A stretch of DNA of 64,000 nt from Planctomycetia bacterium (GCA_015200345.1 CP054187.1:2340470-2404469); one strand, 5' to 3'. Counted from the stretch's first letter, positions 16,396 to 28,337 are shown. The notes: a model not told the origin generated them from the letters alone. Numbers and translations are program-made.

Positions 16396-16428
16396 CGACC
16401 CGCGGCTTAACCCCGCGGGTCGTTTTTT
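16396..16428 (+). terminator. Intrinsic terminator after the sugar-dehydrogenase-like gene
   Basis: CGACCCGCGG/CCGCGGGTCG, a perfect 10-bp stem with a 7-base loop, then TTTTTT (16423-16428). Confidence 0.88.
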
Positions 16429-16429
16429 G

Positions 16430-16435
16430 TATACT
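16430..16435 (+). promoter_or_regulatory. Candidate -10 box (TATACT) of the methyltransferase gene
   Basis: TATACT lies 6 bases before the ATG at 16442 and directly behind the T-tract of the preceding terminator. Transcription would begin at or next to the start codon, predicting a leaderless mRNA. There is no Shine-Dalgarno sequence. Confidence 0.45.
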
Positions 16436-16441
16436 CCCGCC

Positions 16442-17926
16442 ATGCCGCGCCTGGTTCCCTCACTCAGTGCCCGCCAGCGCCGCCGCGCGCTGGGGCAAGT
16501 CTTCACGCCGCGGCTCGTCGCCGACTTCATGGCGCGATGGGTCTGCGCGCGTCGTCCCGAGCGCGTTCTCGATCCTGCGCTGGGCGAAGGCGTCTTCGTC
16601 GACGCGGTCGAGGCGCTCGCGCGACGCAGCCGATGGTCGCCGCGCATCGACTCGTTTGAGGTGGATCGAACCGTTGCTCGTTCGCAATCCGGCCACGATT
16701 GCCGTTTGTTGACCATTCGATGGGAGGATTTTCTGCTTGCCGACATTGCGACGCACTACGACGCCATCATCGCGAATCCGCCCTATGTTCGGCATCACGA
16801 GTTGGAGTACGGCGAATCGGTGCTGCGGCGGATTGACGCGCTGGCGGGCCGGCGGCTGTCGCGTGCGACGAATCTGTATGGCTTGTTTCTTGTGCGGATC
16901 GCGTCGTTGCTCGCGCCGGGTGGCCGCGCGGCGATCATCACGCCTGCGGAATGGCTCAATGCGGAGTTTGGCGTGACTCTAAAGGCTTTTCTGCTGGAGC
17001 GCAATTTAATCGACGCGATGATTCAATTTGATCCGTCGTTGCTCGTCTTCCATGGTGCGCTGACGACGGCGGAGATCGTGCTGCTGCGCCGCGGGCGGCG
17101 CGAGGGTGATTCAATCAGGCTGATGAACATCAAGACGCTGGATGATCTTCCGGCGGTGAACTTGCGCGGCGCTCGATGCGTGCGGCGCGATGATCTGGAC
17201 CCGACGCGGAAGTGGTCGCCGTTGTTTGACGCCGCGCGCGCGGCAACGCCAGCGGGGCGTTCCGCGCGAACTCGCGACGCGCATGCTGCAACCGGTGCAG
17301 CCATGAGACTCGGTGACGTGGCGACGTGCTCGCGCGGCATCGCCACCGGGGCGAACACGTTTTTCGCGCTGCGCGAGTCCGAACGGTGCAAATGGAAAAT
17401 CAGCCTTGCCGATTTGCGACCGTGTATTACCAAAGCGGCGCAGCTGCGCGAGCGGCAACTTGATGCGGTCGCGCTCCGCCGGCTCGTGGAACGCGACGAA
17501 CGGATCCTTCTCCTGCATCCCCGGCGACCGCTTTGCCCCGCGATGAAACGCTATCTGGCGCACGGCCGGTCACTGGGCGTGGACCGCCGCCACTTGCCGA
17601 GCCATCGGCCGGTCTGGTACATGCCGGAGAATCGCCCGCCCGCACCGATTCTAATCGCCGTGTTTTCACGCGGCGAATTTCGCGTTGTTTGGAATGAGGC
17701 CCGGGCGATGAATCTCACCGCGTATCACGGCATCTATCCGCGAGCGAGCGATGGCGATGGAGCCGACCGCCGGAAGGCGAAGCAATTGTTTAAGTACCTG
17801 TGCAGCGCAGCCGGCCAGCGCGCGATCGCGCTGCACCGTCGTGTGTATGGCGGCGGGCTGTACAAGCTCGAACCGCGCGACGTGGAGGCAGTGGAGATTC
17901 CGAACGGTCTCATGGGCACGAAATAG
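16442..17926 (+). CDS. Orphan N6-adenine DNA methyltransferase (Eco57I/TaqI-like)
   Basis: A 494-residue class gamma-like DNA methyltransferase. The N-terminal RRRALGQVFTPRLVADFMAR and VLDPALGEGVFVDAV form the AdoMet-binding motif I, and AIIANPPYVRHHELEYG carries the NPPY catalytic motif IV; AAIITPAEWLNAEFGVTLKA follows. The C-terminal half (TGANTFFAL, NLTAYHGIYP, GGGLYKLEPRDVEAVEIP) matches the target-recognition part of Eco57I-type enzymes. I see no nuclease domain and no restriction partner next door, so it may be a solitary epigenetic methylase. The upstream extension overlaps a terminator, so 16442 is the likely start. Confidence 0.82.
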   Translation: MPRLVPSLSARQRRRALGQVFTPRLVADFMARWVCARRPERVLDPALGEGVFVDAVEALARRSRWSPRIDSFEVDRTVARSQSGHDCRLLTIRWEDFLLADIATHYDAIIANPPYVRHHELEYGESVLRRIDALAGRRLSRATNLYGLFLVRIASLLAPGGRAAIITPAEWLNAEFGVTLKAFLLERNLIDAMIQFDPSLLVFHGALTTAEIVLLRRGRREGDSIRLMNIKTLDDLPAVNLRGARCVRRDDLDPTRKWSPLFDAARAATPAGRSARTRDAHAATGAAMRLGDVATCSRGIATGANTFFALRESERCKWKISLADLRPCITKAAQLRERQLDAVALRRLVERDERILLLHPRRPLCPAMKRYLAHGRSLGVDRRHLPSHRPVWYMPENRPPAPILIAVFSRGEFRVVWNEARAMNLTAYHGIYPRASDGDGADRRKAKQLFKYLCSAAGQRAIALHRRVYGGGLYKLEPRDVEAVEIPNGLMGTK

Positions 17927-18003
17927 CGGGATCGTCTGTGGGTTTGTCGCCGGCTCGCAAGGTCGGCATCATGTTGAATTGTGACGAGCGAAAGGCAAGG
18001 TCC

Positions 18004-19383
18004 ATGCGATCGATTTCTCTAACACGCGGCATGCTGGGTTTGCTCATCCTCGGCGCGATTGCGCGGTCGGTCGGCGCGGGGGAACGCGCGGGAATTGAAG
18101 CGATTCCGGCGGACAAGGCTGTGCTGAACGAAATCGACCGGCGCGTGGACGCCGCCCTGCCGGCCTGGCTTGCTTTCTACAAAACATGCCACGCTCATCC
18201 CGAGCTATCGCTTCAGGAAAAGGAATCCGCCGCTCGGATCGCCGCTTCGTTCAGGAAGGCCGGCCTCGCCGTGACCGAGAACTTCGGCGGCCACGGCGTC
18301 GTTGGTGTGCTCGAAAATGGCAAAGGCCCGACGGTTCTCATCCGCGGCGACATGGACGCTCTGCCGATCATCGAAGACACCGGTGTGCCGTATGCGAGCA
18401 AAGTAAAGGTCGAGCTTGGTGACGGCTCGCATGTCGGCGTCATGCACGCCTGCGGCCATGACGTGCATCAGACCGTTCTCGTTGCGACGGCGCAGATGCT
18501 CGCGGAGATGAAAGAGCATTGGCGCGGTCGTGCGGTGTTTGTGGCGCAGCCGGCCGAGGAGATCGGCCGCGGCGCGGGGATGATGATCGAAGCGGGTCTG
18601 TTTGAGAAATTCGGCAAGCCCGACGCGTGCATCGCCCTGCATGTCTCGCATGAGATTCCCGCCGGCACCATCGGTTACACGTCCGGCTGGGTCTATGCCA
18701 ACGTCGATTCAGTGGACATCACCATTCACGGGCGCGGGGGCCACGGGGCCTATCCGCATCAGGCGGTCGATCCGATTGTGACCGGGGCACAGGTTGTGCT
18801 GGCGTTGCAGACGATCGTGAGCCGCCGCATGAATCCGCAGGAGCCGGGCGTCATCACCGTCGGCTCGTTTCACGCGGGGAGCAAGCACAACGTCATTCCC
18901 GATGACGCGACGCTGCAACTGACGGTGCGGTCGTACAAGCCCGAGGCGAGGAAACTGTTACTCGATTCGATTCGTCAGATCGCGACGGATGTCTGTAATT
19001 CGGCGGGCTGCCCGAAGCCGCCGACGGTGACGGTGCTGGAGCAGGATCATACGCCGGCGAGCTACAACGATCCGACGCTGACGGCCGCGTCGGTCGAGGT
19101 GTTTCGCGCTGTGTTCGGAGACGACCTCGTCCTGGAGCGGCCGGCGAGCATGGGCGGGGAGGATTTCGGGCAATTTGCCGCGCGGTCGGGCGCGCCGGGC
19201 TTCATGTTCAACATCGGCACGGTGGACGAGGCGCGATACATTGCCTCGCAGAAACCCGGTGCCGATCCGCTGCCGAGCGTGCATTCGGCGAAGTTCGCGC
19301 CGGTCCCCGAGCCAACGCTGCGAACTGGCGTGCGCGCGATGACCTCGCTGGCGATGAGCCTGATGAGCAAGAGCGAAAAGTAG
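18004..19383 (+). CDS. Exported M20-family amidohydrolase (carboxypeptidase/aminoacylase type)
   Basis: A 459-residue zinc amidohydrolase with an N-terminal signal (GMLGLLILGAIARSVGAGE). M20D hallmarks: FYKTCHAHPELSLQEKESA, LIRGDMDALPI, MHACGHDVHQTVLVATAQML, AQPAEEIGRGAGMMIEAGLF, the lid motif IHGRGGHGAYPHQAVDPIVT and ERPASMGGEDFGQFA. These supply the metal and catalytic residues. Relatives hydrolyse N-acyl amino acids, hippurate or amino-acid conjugates; the substrate here cannot be told. A start at 17971 is also possible but 18004 gives the cleaner signal peptide. Confidence 0.88.
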   Translation: MRSISLTRGMLGLLILGAIARSVGAGERAGIEAIPADKAVLNEIDRRVDAALPAWLAFYKTCHAHPELSLQEKESAARIAASFRKAGLAVTENFGGHGVVGVLENGKGPTVLIRGDMDALPIIEDTGVPYASKVKVELGDGSHVGVMHACGHDVHQTVLVATAQMLAEMKEHWRGRAVFVAQPAEEIGRGAGMMIEAGLFEKFGKPDACIALHVSHEIPAGTIGYTSGWVYANVDSVDITIHGRGGHGAYPHQAVDPIVTGAQVVLALQTIVSRRMNPQEPGVITVGSFHAGSKHNVIPDDATLQLTVRSYKPEARKLLLDSIRQIATDVCNSAGCPKPPTVTVLEQDHTPASYNDPTLTAASVEVFRAVFGDDLVLERPASMGGEDFGQFAARSGAPGFMFNIGTVDEARYIASQKPGADPLPSVHSAKFAPVPEPTLRTGVRAMTSLAMSLMSKSEK

Positions 19384-19400
19384 GGTCCGCTGTGCGGACC
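19384..19400. repeat. Palindrome GGTCCGC-TGT-GCGGACC abutting the M20 stop
   Basis: A perfect 7-bp stem immediately after the TAG at 19381-19383, without a T-tract. Probably a dispersed repeat or mRNA-end hairpin. Confidence 0.5.
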
Positions 19401-19772
19401 GGTTGCCGAGAAGGGTGATCGGCTCGGTTGATCGGCAGGGGATCCTCCCCGCACGGCGCGAGCGTTGTCGGCGGCTTCCGCCGCCGGATGGATTCCCCCT
19501 GTTGGACACTCTCACCGAAGGACGAGCGCGGATTGGTTCGACGCGAGAATCCTCTGATTTTCCGTCCGTCCTCCGGTCGGTGAAAAAGAAATCAAGAATC
19601 ACCGATCGACAGGGGCTTGCACGCGTTGCTCGCTGCGCCCCTGGCAACACGTGGGCGCGCCCCTGGAGCGGTGCACGCCGCGGTGAATCGCATCGCTTCA
19701 ACGTCCACCGCAAAACCCATAGAATGCGGGCATTCGAGAACCCGCAGACCTCGATCAATCGAGAGCATCATT
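19401..19772. other. Intergenic region upstream of asnS, no gene seen
   Basis: About 370 bases without a supported gene. Near its end a TAGAAT (19720-19725) is a possible -10 box for asnS, giving a leader of about 40 bases; a -35 box is not convincing. Confidence 0.4.
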
Positions 19773-21275
<1,503 letters not shown>

Positions 21276-21319
21276 GGCGTTAATGATTGAAGAACGATGC
21301 CTGGGGCCCGATACTGGAT

Positions 21320-21370
21320 TTGAGAAACCGGGCAGTGGGAGATACAATCCAGTTGTTGAGAAGGAACAAC
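21320..21370 (+). promoter_or_regulatory. hicB promoter with palindromic operator at the transcription start
   Basis: TTGAGA-N17-TACAAT (21320-21348) predicts a start near 21355. Exactly there lies GTTGTT-N7-AACAAC (21352-21370), a perfect 6-bp inverted repeat that also spans the GAGAAGG ribosome binding site. HicB proteins typically repress their own promoter, so this is a plausible operator. Confidence 0.55.
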
Positions 21371-21376
21371 AGGCCC

Positions 21377-21604
21377 ATGAATAACGGTCCAATTAAGATA
21401 GTTGTTGAAAAGCACGCCGACGGATATGTTGCGTATCCACTTGGCATGAAAGGGGTTATCGTCGCCCAGGGGGACACGTTTGACGATGCGGTTCGTGAAA
21501 TCAGGTCTGCAATTCAGTTTCACGTCGACACCTTCGGCGCGGACGCGTTTGGTGAAAGCGAACCCATTGAAGCATTCATTGCTGAAACCGCAGTCACGCG
21601 ATGA
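21377..21604 (+). CDS. hicB: HicB-family antitoxin
   Basis: A 75-residue HicB-like protein: IKIVVEKHADGYVAYPLGMK, GVIVAQGDTFDDAVREIRSA and IQFHVDTFGADAFGES match the partially degraded RNase-H-like HicB fold of short antitoxins. It would bind and neutralise a HicA toxin and repress its own promoter. The ATG at 21377 is preferred over upstream in-frame starts because it follows the promoter and the GAGAAGG site. Its expected partner is not adjacent; the nearest HicA begins 530 bases downstream. Confidence 0.78.
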   Translation: MNNGPIKIVVEKHADGYVAYPLGMKGVIVAQGDTFDDAVREIRSAIQFHVDTFGADAFGESEPIEAFIAETAVTR

Positions 21605-21613
21605 TTTTTCTGC

Positions 21614-21642
21614 TTGACAGTTTCCTCTATATAGTATATAGA
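21614..21642 (+). promoter_or_regulatory. Strong sigma-70-type promoter of the inserted cassette
   Basis: TTGACA-N17-TATAGA, one of the best vegetative promoters in the window, in an AT-rich stretch. Just downstream CTATTTAG occurs twice (21643 and 21659 regions), and CTATT-N5-AATAG forms a short inverted repeat, suggesting an operator. Confidence 0.65.
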
Positions 21643-21728
21643 CTATTTAGTGAATAGGCTATTTAGACCTTAGTGCCGAGTTGGTTACGGCCAGCGAAGG
21701 TCAGTACGTTCACCATTTGGAGGAGTTC

Positions 21729-22054
21729 ATGGCAGGCTTTGTTCGGACAATATTGACAAAGAACGAATTGCCGGGGGTGGTCACTGAAAAGTGGTCTTAC
21801 GATGTTCTCAATGAGGGGTTTGTTCCTTTCCCTAAGAAGCTCTTGCGATGCTTAAGCTCAATTTTTTAGCAAAGGATGGCCTAGATCATCTGGCCGCAGT
21901 GCTTGCGATCGTGGGCTACAAGCGGCCAAACTTGACGCGCCTACCGAGTCTTGATTACTTGGCGTTTACTGCGGGCCTTAGCGATGACAAATTTCGAACT
22001 TGCCTTCAAGCCCTAGGGCGGCGGAAGCTTGTGACGACGGCGGGAACGGACTAA
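21729..22054 (+). pseudogene. Frameshifted small gene between hicB and hicA, possible helix-turn-helix protein
   Basis: The first frame starts at ATG 21729 with GGAGG five bases upstream and reads AGFVRTILTKNELPGVVTEK, WSYDVLNEGFVPFPKKLL, ending at TAG 21867-21869. The -1 frame continues seamlessly as LAKDGLDHLAAVLAIVGYKR, PNLTRLPSLDYLAFTAGLSD, DKFRTCLQALGRRKLVTT up to 22054. The switch point is a run of six T (21862-21867); one extra T would restore a single 109-residue protein. The second half looks like a small winged-helix fold. It may be a pseudogene, a base-calling error in a homopolymer, or slippage; I cannot tell which. Confidence 0.55.
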
Positions 22055-22136
22055 GAAGAATTAGAAGTTCGCCTCGACGGCCTCCTTGAAGAAATTAGGG
22101 TAAAGTCGGCCGGTAGGTAGTCATGGAGCGGAATGG

Positions 22137-22376
22137 ATGCCAAAGTTTCCGATTGATGCCCCAAAGCGACGCGTTCTTAAAGCATTTGCGAAACTCGGAT
22201 TTGTTGTGGTTCGTGAGCGCGAACATATTGCCTTGCAGCGTACAAATGACGACGGCACTACGACTCCGATGACAATTCCAAACCATGCGACACTCAAAGG
22301 ATCAACGCTTCGAACGATTTGCAATCAGGCCGGAATCTCTCGCGAGCAATTTCTCAAGGCCTACAACGAAAGTTGA
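22137..22376 (+). CDS. hicA: HicA-family toxin (mRNA interferase)
   Basis: A 79-residue HicA/YcfA-like protein with a double-stranded-RNA-binding-like fold: FPIDAPKRRVLKAFAKLGFV, VVREREHIALQRTNDDG with the conserved His expected at the active site, TIPNHATLKGSTLRTICNQA and GISREQFLKAY. HicA toxins cleave mRNA and are held by HicB. Here the catalytic His is in EHI rather than the GSH of the best studied members, a variant common in this subfamily. It is separated from hicB by a low-GC cassette. GGAGCGG precedes the start. Downstream is guaA. Confidence 0.75.
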   Translation: MPKFPIDAPKRRVLKAFAKLGFVVVREREHIALQRTNDDGTTTPMTIPNHATLKGSTLRTICNQAGISREQFLKAYNES

Positions 22377-22427
22377 TCGGCCGGTACCCGTGCCAATTCC
22401 TTGTAAGTGGAATCTCGCGACATCTTA

Positions 22428-22433
22428 TATAAT
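22428..22433 (+). promoter_or_regulatory. Candidate -10 box (TATAAT) of guaA
   Basis: A perfect TATAAT ends 6 bases before the guaA ATG, so transcription should start at the start codon. No Shine-Dalgarno sequence and no good -35 box are seen. Predicts a leaderless guaA mRNA. Confidence 0.5.
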
Positions 22434-22439
22434 ATCGCC

Positions 22440-23990
22440 ATGACCCACCAGACCATCGCCATTCTCGATTTCGGCTCGCAGTATCTGCAACTCATCGCGC
22501 GGCGGGTGCGGGAGAATCAGGTGCATTCGCTGATCTTCGCGCCCGGCGCGTCGCCGGAAGAGCTGTGCAAGCACAACGTCATCGGCGTCATCTTGAGCGG
22601 CGGGCCGGCGAGCGCGTACGAGAAGAATGCCCCCCAGCCGCACGCTGGGTTGTTTGAACTCGGCTTGCCGATCCTCGGCATCTGCTATGGCATGCAGGCG
22701 GCGGCGCATCAGCTCGGCGGGCGCGTCGAAGCGGCGGCGCTGCGCGAATACGGCCGAGCGAAACTGGAGATCACCCGGCCCGATCCGATCTTGGCCCACG
22801 TACCGGAATCGACGACCGTCTGGATGTCGCACGGCGACGTGGTGACCGATTTCGGCGGCGATTTTGTCACGCTCGCCCGCACGCCCTCGTGCCCCCACGC
22901 GGTCGTTCGTCACAAGTCCCGCCCGCTGTACGGCGTGCAATTCCACCCCGAGGTGTCGCACACGCCCGAAGGCGGCCAGATCCTGCGAAACTTCCTCTAC
23001 GAAATCTGCGGCGCGGCCGGCACCTGGAATCCCGGCTCAATCATCGATCAGTCCGTTGAGGCCGTCCGTCGCACCGTCGAACCCGGCGCGAGCGTCATTG
23101 TCGGGCTGTCCGGCGGCGTCGATTCGGCGGTCACGGCGGCGCTGATCCATCGCGCGATTCCTGACCGCCTCACGTGCATTTTTGTTGACAATGGTCTCTT
23201 ACGCGCCAACGAGCGGCAGCGCGTCGAAGCGGTGTTTGAAGGCCATTTTCACATGGACCTGCATGTGGTCGATGCGGCCGAGCGATTTCTCAATCGTCTT
23301 GCCGGCGTGACCGATCCGCAGGAGAAGCGCCGCCGCATCGGCCACGAGTTTATTGAGGTGTTCAAATCCGAGGCGACGCGCATCCCCGGCGCGCACTACC
23401 TCGCGCAGGGCACGCTTTATCCTGACGTGATCGAATCGGGCCATTCGGCCGCGGGACCGGCGGCGAACATCAAGCTGCATCACAACGTCGGCGGGCTTCC
23501 GGCGGAGCTGGGCTTCAAATTGGTCGAGCCGTTGCGCGATCTGTTCAAGGACGAAGTGCGCATCATCGGCGAAATTCTCGGCCTGCCGGAGGAACTTGTC
23601 TGGCGGCATCCGTTCCCCGGGCCGGGTCTGGCGGTGCGCATCATCGGCGATGTCACGCACGAACGGTGCGAGCTGCTGCGCGCCGCCGACCGCATCATCA
23701 TCGAGGAGATCACCGCGTCGGGCTGGTATCGCAAGATCGCGCAGGCCTTCGGCGTGCTGCTGCCGGTTTCGAGCGTCGGCGTCATGGGCGACGGGCGCAG
23801 TTACGCCGGGCAGAATGTCATCGTCGTGCGGTTCGTCGAGTCGCGCGATTTCATGACCGCCGACTGGGTACCGATCGAACCGGGCGTGCTGGCGCAAATT
23901 TCGACGCGCATCACGAATGAGGTCGCGGGCGTGAATCGCGTGGTGTACGACATCACCAGCAAACCGCCGGCGACAATCGAGTGGGAATAG
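22440..23990 (+). CDS. guaA: GMP synthase (glutamine-hydrolysing)
   Basis: A 516-residue enzyme converting XMP to GMP with glutamine and ATP. The N-terminal class I amidotransferase has the catalytic Cys in [20 protein letters not shown] and the His-Glu pair in [11 protein letters not shown]. The ATP-pyrophosphatase domain has the P-loop [20 protein letters not shown], and the C-terminal dimerisation domain includes [16 protein letters not shown] and [12 protein letters not shown], the invariant family ending. Length is normal. ATG 22440 fits the family start exactly ([20 protein letters not shown]). Confidence 0.97.
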   Translation: MTHQTIAILDFGSQYLQLIARRVRENQVHSLIFAPGASPEELCKHNVIGVILSGGPASAYEKNAPQPHAGLFELGLPILGICYGMQAAAHQLGGRVEAAALREYGRAKLEITRPDPILAHVPESTTVWMSHGDVVTDFGGDFVTLARTPSCPHAVVRHKSRPLYGVQFHPEVSHTPEGGQILRNFLYEICGAAGTWNPGSIIDQSVEAVRRTVEPGASVIVGLSGGVDSAVTAALIHRAIPDRLTCIFVDNGLLRANERQRVEAVFEGHFHMDLHVVDAAERFLNRLAGVTDPQEKRRRIGHEFIEVFKSEATRIPGAHYLAQGTLYPDVIESGHSAAGPAANIKLHHNVGGLPAELGFKLVEPLRDLFKDEVRIIGEILGLPEELVWRHPFPGPGLAVRIIGDVTHERCELLRAADRIIIEEITASGWYRKIAQAFGVLLPVSSVGVMGDGRSYAGQNVIVVRFVESRDFMTADWVPIEPGVLAQISTRITNEVAGVNRVVYDITSKPPATIEWE

Positions 23991-24132
23991 GAACCGTCAG
24001 AACGGCTTAAAGTCGAAAAGTCAAAAACCGCATCGGGTGGTGCGGGTGACTCGCCCGCCTGTTAGTGAGTGAGCCTGCTGCGGTGTATCGACGGTTTGCT
24101 CGCAGCAATTTTGTTCTCGGACCTACAGCCCT

Positions 24133-24546
24133 ATGCTGCTATCCACCGGTTGCCATTACGCCGTGGCCGCGCTGGTGCGGGTCGTTCACACGGCCGAGCC
24201 GGGTCGGTTCTGCCTGGTGAAGGACATCGTCGGGCCGCTGGACGTGCCGCGCGATTACCTTCGCAAGCTGTTACAACAACTCGTCCGCGCCGGCGTGCTG
24301 GCGTCGGCCAAGGGCCGCGGCGGAGGCTTCGCGCTCAACCGCCTCGCCGGGCAGATCACGCTCCGTCACATTGCCGAAGCCATCGACGGTCCGGATCGCG
24401 CTTATCGTTGCATGTACGGATCGTCGCGCTGCGACGCCTCGCATCCATGCAATCTCTTGCCTGCTTGGGCGGCTGTGCGGCGACAGATGGACGATCTGCT
24501 GGATCGCACGACGCTGGCGGACTTGGCTACGGTGGTGCGATTTTGA
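24133..24546 (+). CDS. Rrf2-family transcriptional regulator with possible Fe-S cluster
   Basis: A 137-residue winged-helix regulator. The N-terminal part STGCHYAVAALVRVVHTAEP, RDYLRKLLQQLVRAGVLASA and KGRGGGFALNRLAGQITLRH match Rrf2/IscR/NsrR proteins, including the RGGGF wing. Three cysteines in RCMYGSSRCDASHPC occupy the place of the C-x5-C-x7-C cluster ligands in Fe-S members, with different spacing, so redox or NO sensing is possible but unproven. It stands between guaA and gltX; no obvious Fe-S biogenesis genes nearby. No Shine-Dalgarno sequence is visible before the ATG. Confidence 0.82.
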   Translation: MLLSTGCHYAVAALVRVVHTAEPGRFCLVKDIVGPLDVPRDYLRKLLQQLVRAGVLASAKGRGGGFALNRLAGQITLRHIAEAIDGPDRAYRCMYGSSRCDASHPCNLLPAWAAVRRQMDDLLDRTTLADLATVVRF

Positions 24547-24585
24547 GAGATTCGATGAATGGCGTCGTTCTCGCACGATCGTCGC

Positions 24586-24658
24586 GCCGCGCGGGCTGAA
24601 GCCCGCGGCTCATTGTGATAGCGCCGCGCGGCGCTGAAGCCCGAGGCTCTTTGTGATA
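24586..24658. repeat. Two tandem copies of the family 1 palindrome before gltX
   Basis: First copy 24586-24611 with core CGGGCTGAAGCCCG; second, more divergent copy 24623-24649. Both are followed by the same tail TTGTGATAG, so the duplicated unit is about 37 bases. It occupies most of the spacer between the Rrf2 gene and gltX. Confidence 0.75.
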
Positions 24659-24671
24659 GAGTTTCCGGGCT

Positions 24672-26330
24672 ATGACGACTTCCGATCCGATCCGCGCTCG
24701 GTTCGCCCCCTCGCCGACGGGTTATCTCCACGTCGGCGGGGCGCGGACGGCGCTGTTTAACTGGTTGTTCTGCAAGCGCTTCGGCGGCACGTTCATTCTG
24801 CGCATCGAGGACACCGACATCCTGCGAAACATTGAGGGGGCCGAGTCCAAGCTGATCGAGGATCTCCGCTGGCTCGGCATCGAGTACGACGAGGGGCCGG
24901 ATGTCGGTGGGCCGGCCGGGCCGTATCGCCAGTCCGAGCGGCGCGATCTGTACGACGCGGCGGCGAAGAAGCTGCTCGCCGAGGGCAAGGCCTACTACGC
25001 GTTCGACACGCCGGAGGAGCTGGACGCCCTGCGGCGCGAGGCGACGGCGAAAAAAGTCGGCTTTCGATATCCGCGGCCGGCGCACTTCCCCACCGAGGCG
25101 GACGCGGCTCGAGCGCGGGCCGAGGGACGGCCGGTCGTCGTGCGATTCGCCGTGCCGGACGAGGCAATCACCATTCACGACGAGATTCTCGGCGACGTGA
25201 CGTTCGGCGCGGGCGAGTTGGAAGACCTGGTCATCGTCAAAAGCAACGGCTGGCCGACGTATCACTTCGCCGTCGTGGTCGATGACGCGCACATGAAGAT
25301 CAGCCACGTCCTGCGGGCGCAGGAGCACCTGATGAACACGCCCAAGCACGTGTTCATGCAGCAGGCGCTGGGCTATCCGTCGCCAGCGTTCGCGCATCTG
25401 CCGCTGGTGTTCAACCTCGACGGCTCGAAAATGTCCAAACGCGACAAGGCCAAGGCGGTGCAGAAGGCGATCACAGAGCGCGGCGCAAGGATGTCGCCGC
25501 AGACGCCGGAGGGCGCGGCGTGGCACGCATCGTTGCAGTCGGCGGCCGGCGGAGCCGAAGTGATCGATCGCTTGAAAAAGGGCGATGCGCCGGATTCGGC
25601 GACGCTGGATCGGCTGGGGAAATTTCTCGGCGTCCAACTGCCGGAGATCGACGTTCACGATTTTCGCGTGAGCGGCTACTTGCCCGAGGCGCTGGTGAAC
25701 TTCGTCGCGCTCATCGGCTGGTCACCTGGCAACGACCGGGAGATTCTCACGCGCGAGGAGATGATTCAGGCATTCTCAATCGACCGCATCAACAAGACGG
25801 CCGGGCGCTTCGACCGCGAGAAGCTGCTGTCGTTCAATACGACGTATGTCGCAGCCGCGACGCCGCAGCGCCTGCTGGCTGCGTTTCGAGACTGGGCGGC
25901 GGCGTGCGAATCACCGATGGCGGCGCTGGATGATGATACGATCAATCGCGTGCTGGCGGCGTGCAAGGGATTTCGCACGTTCGCCGACATCGCCTCCAAG
26001 GCCGGTGTCCTGTTCGCCGAGGACGCCTCGGTGGTCTACGACGCCGACGCGGTGAAGAAGGTGCTGGTGAAGAACGACGGCGCGGGGTACGCGATGCTCG
26101 GGCACGTGCTGCCGGAGCTGGAGGCGCTCTCACCGTGGAGCGCCGAGGCGGTTGAAGCCTGGGTGAAGACATTTTGCGAAACGAGCGGTGCCAAAATGGG
26201 CGACGTGGCGCAGCCGCTGCGCGTGGCCGTGGCGGGGCGGACGGTCAGCCCGTCGATCGGGGACACGCTGGCGTTGCTGGGGCGGGAGCGGACGCTGGCG
26301 CGGATTCGCAGGTGCCTGGACAATCGTTAA
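24672..26330 (+). CDS. gltX: Glutamyl-tRNA synthetase
   Basis: A 552-residue class I synthetase, slightly long for a bacterial GluRS. HIGH motif: RFAPSPTGYLHVGGARTALF; KMSKS motif: FNLDGSKMSKRDKAKA; also ILRIEDTDILRNIEGAESKL and VIVKSNGWPTYHFAVVVDDA. An extra segment after KMSKS (about residues 270-320, ARMSPQTPEGAAWHASLQSA) lengthens the connecting region. The C-terminal anticodon-binding domain ends GDTLALLGRERTLARIRRCL. Together with glnS downstream, Gln-tRNA can be made directly. ATG 24672 is the only start giving the family N-terminus. Confidence 0.95.
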   Translation: MTTSDPIRARFAPSPTGYLHVGGARTALFNWLFCKRFGGTFILRIEDTDILRNIEGAESKLIEDLRWLGIEYDEGPDVGGPAGPYRQSERRDLYDAAAKKLLAEGKAYYAFDTPEELDALRREATAKKVGFRYPRPAHFPTEADAARARAEGRPVVVRFAVPDEAITIHDEILGDVTFGAGELEDLVIVKSNGWPTYHFAVVVDDAHMKISHVLRAQEHLMNTPKHVFMQQALGYPSPAFAHLPLVFNLDGSKMSKRDKAKAVQKAITERGARMSPQTPEGAAWHASLQSAAGGAEVIDRLKKGDAPDSATLDRLGKFLGVQLPEIDVHDFRVSGYLPEALVNFVALIGWSPGNDREILTREEMIQAFSIDRINKTAGRFDREKLLSFNTTYVAAATPQRLLAAFRDWAAACESPMAALDDDTINRVLAACKGFRTFADIASKAGVLFAEDASVVYDADAVKKVLVKNDGAGYAMLGHVLPELEALSPWSAEAVEAWVKTFCETSGAKMGDVAQPLRVAVAGRTVSPSIGDTLALLGRERTLARIRRCLDNR

Positions 26331-26335
26331 TGCAG

Positions 26336-26344
26336 TGATATAAT
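26336..26344 (+). promoter_or_regulatory. Candidate extended -10 promoter between gltX and glnS
   Basis: TGA-TATAAT, an extended -10 element, 6 bases after the gltX stop. A second possible -10, GATAAT, lies near 26556. The 264-bp spacer otherwise shows no gene. Confidence 0.4.
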
Positions 26345-26594
26345 ACGGTCGATAGAGAGCATCGAAGTGCACCGTTGGACCTCATCATTTGAACTTCGCA
26401 TGGCAGGCCGCCAGGCCCAGCAGCGGCGCGCGCCGCGCTGAATCCACCTTTTTCATTACCATTGTCCGTTCGACGTTCGTTGTGAAACGATTCGGGTGAT
26501 GGCACGCGGCCATTCGTTCGCGGGCGCCGCGCTTTGCGGCCTGCTTCCCGATGTTTGATAATCTCCACACGATCCGACACGAGGAATACGTGAC

Positions 26595-28337
<1,743 letters not shown>

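Noticed and set aside
19384..19400. Intrinsic terminator after the M20 gene
   Set aside because: The hairpin is perfect but no T-tract follows, so it is listed as a repeat only.
23991..24132. A small gene upstream of the Rrf2 regulator
   Set aside because: The open frame starting at 24069 is a shifted reading of the regulator gene and is Arg/Gly-rich.
24402..25658. Long minus-strand open frame opposite gltX
   Set aside because: High-GC shadow frame; its sequence (R/H/L-rich) is the reverse of a well-supported synthetase.
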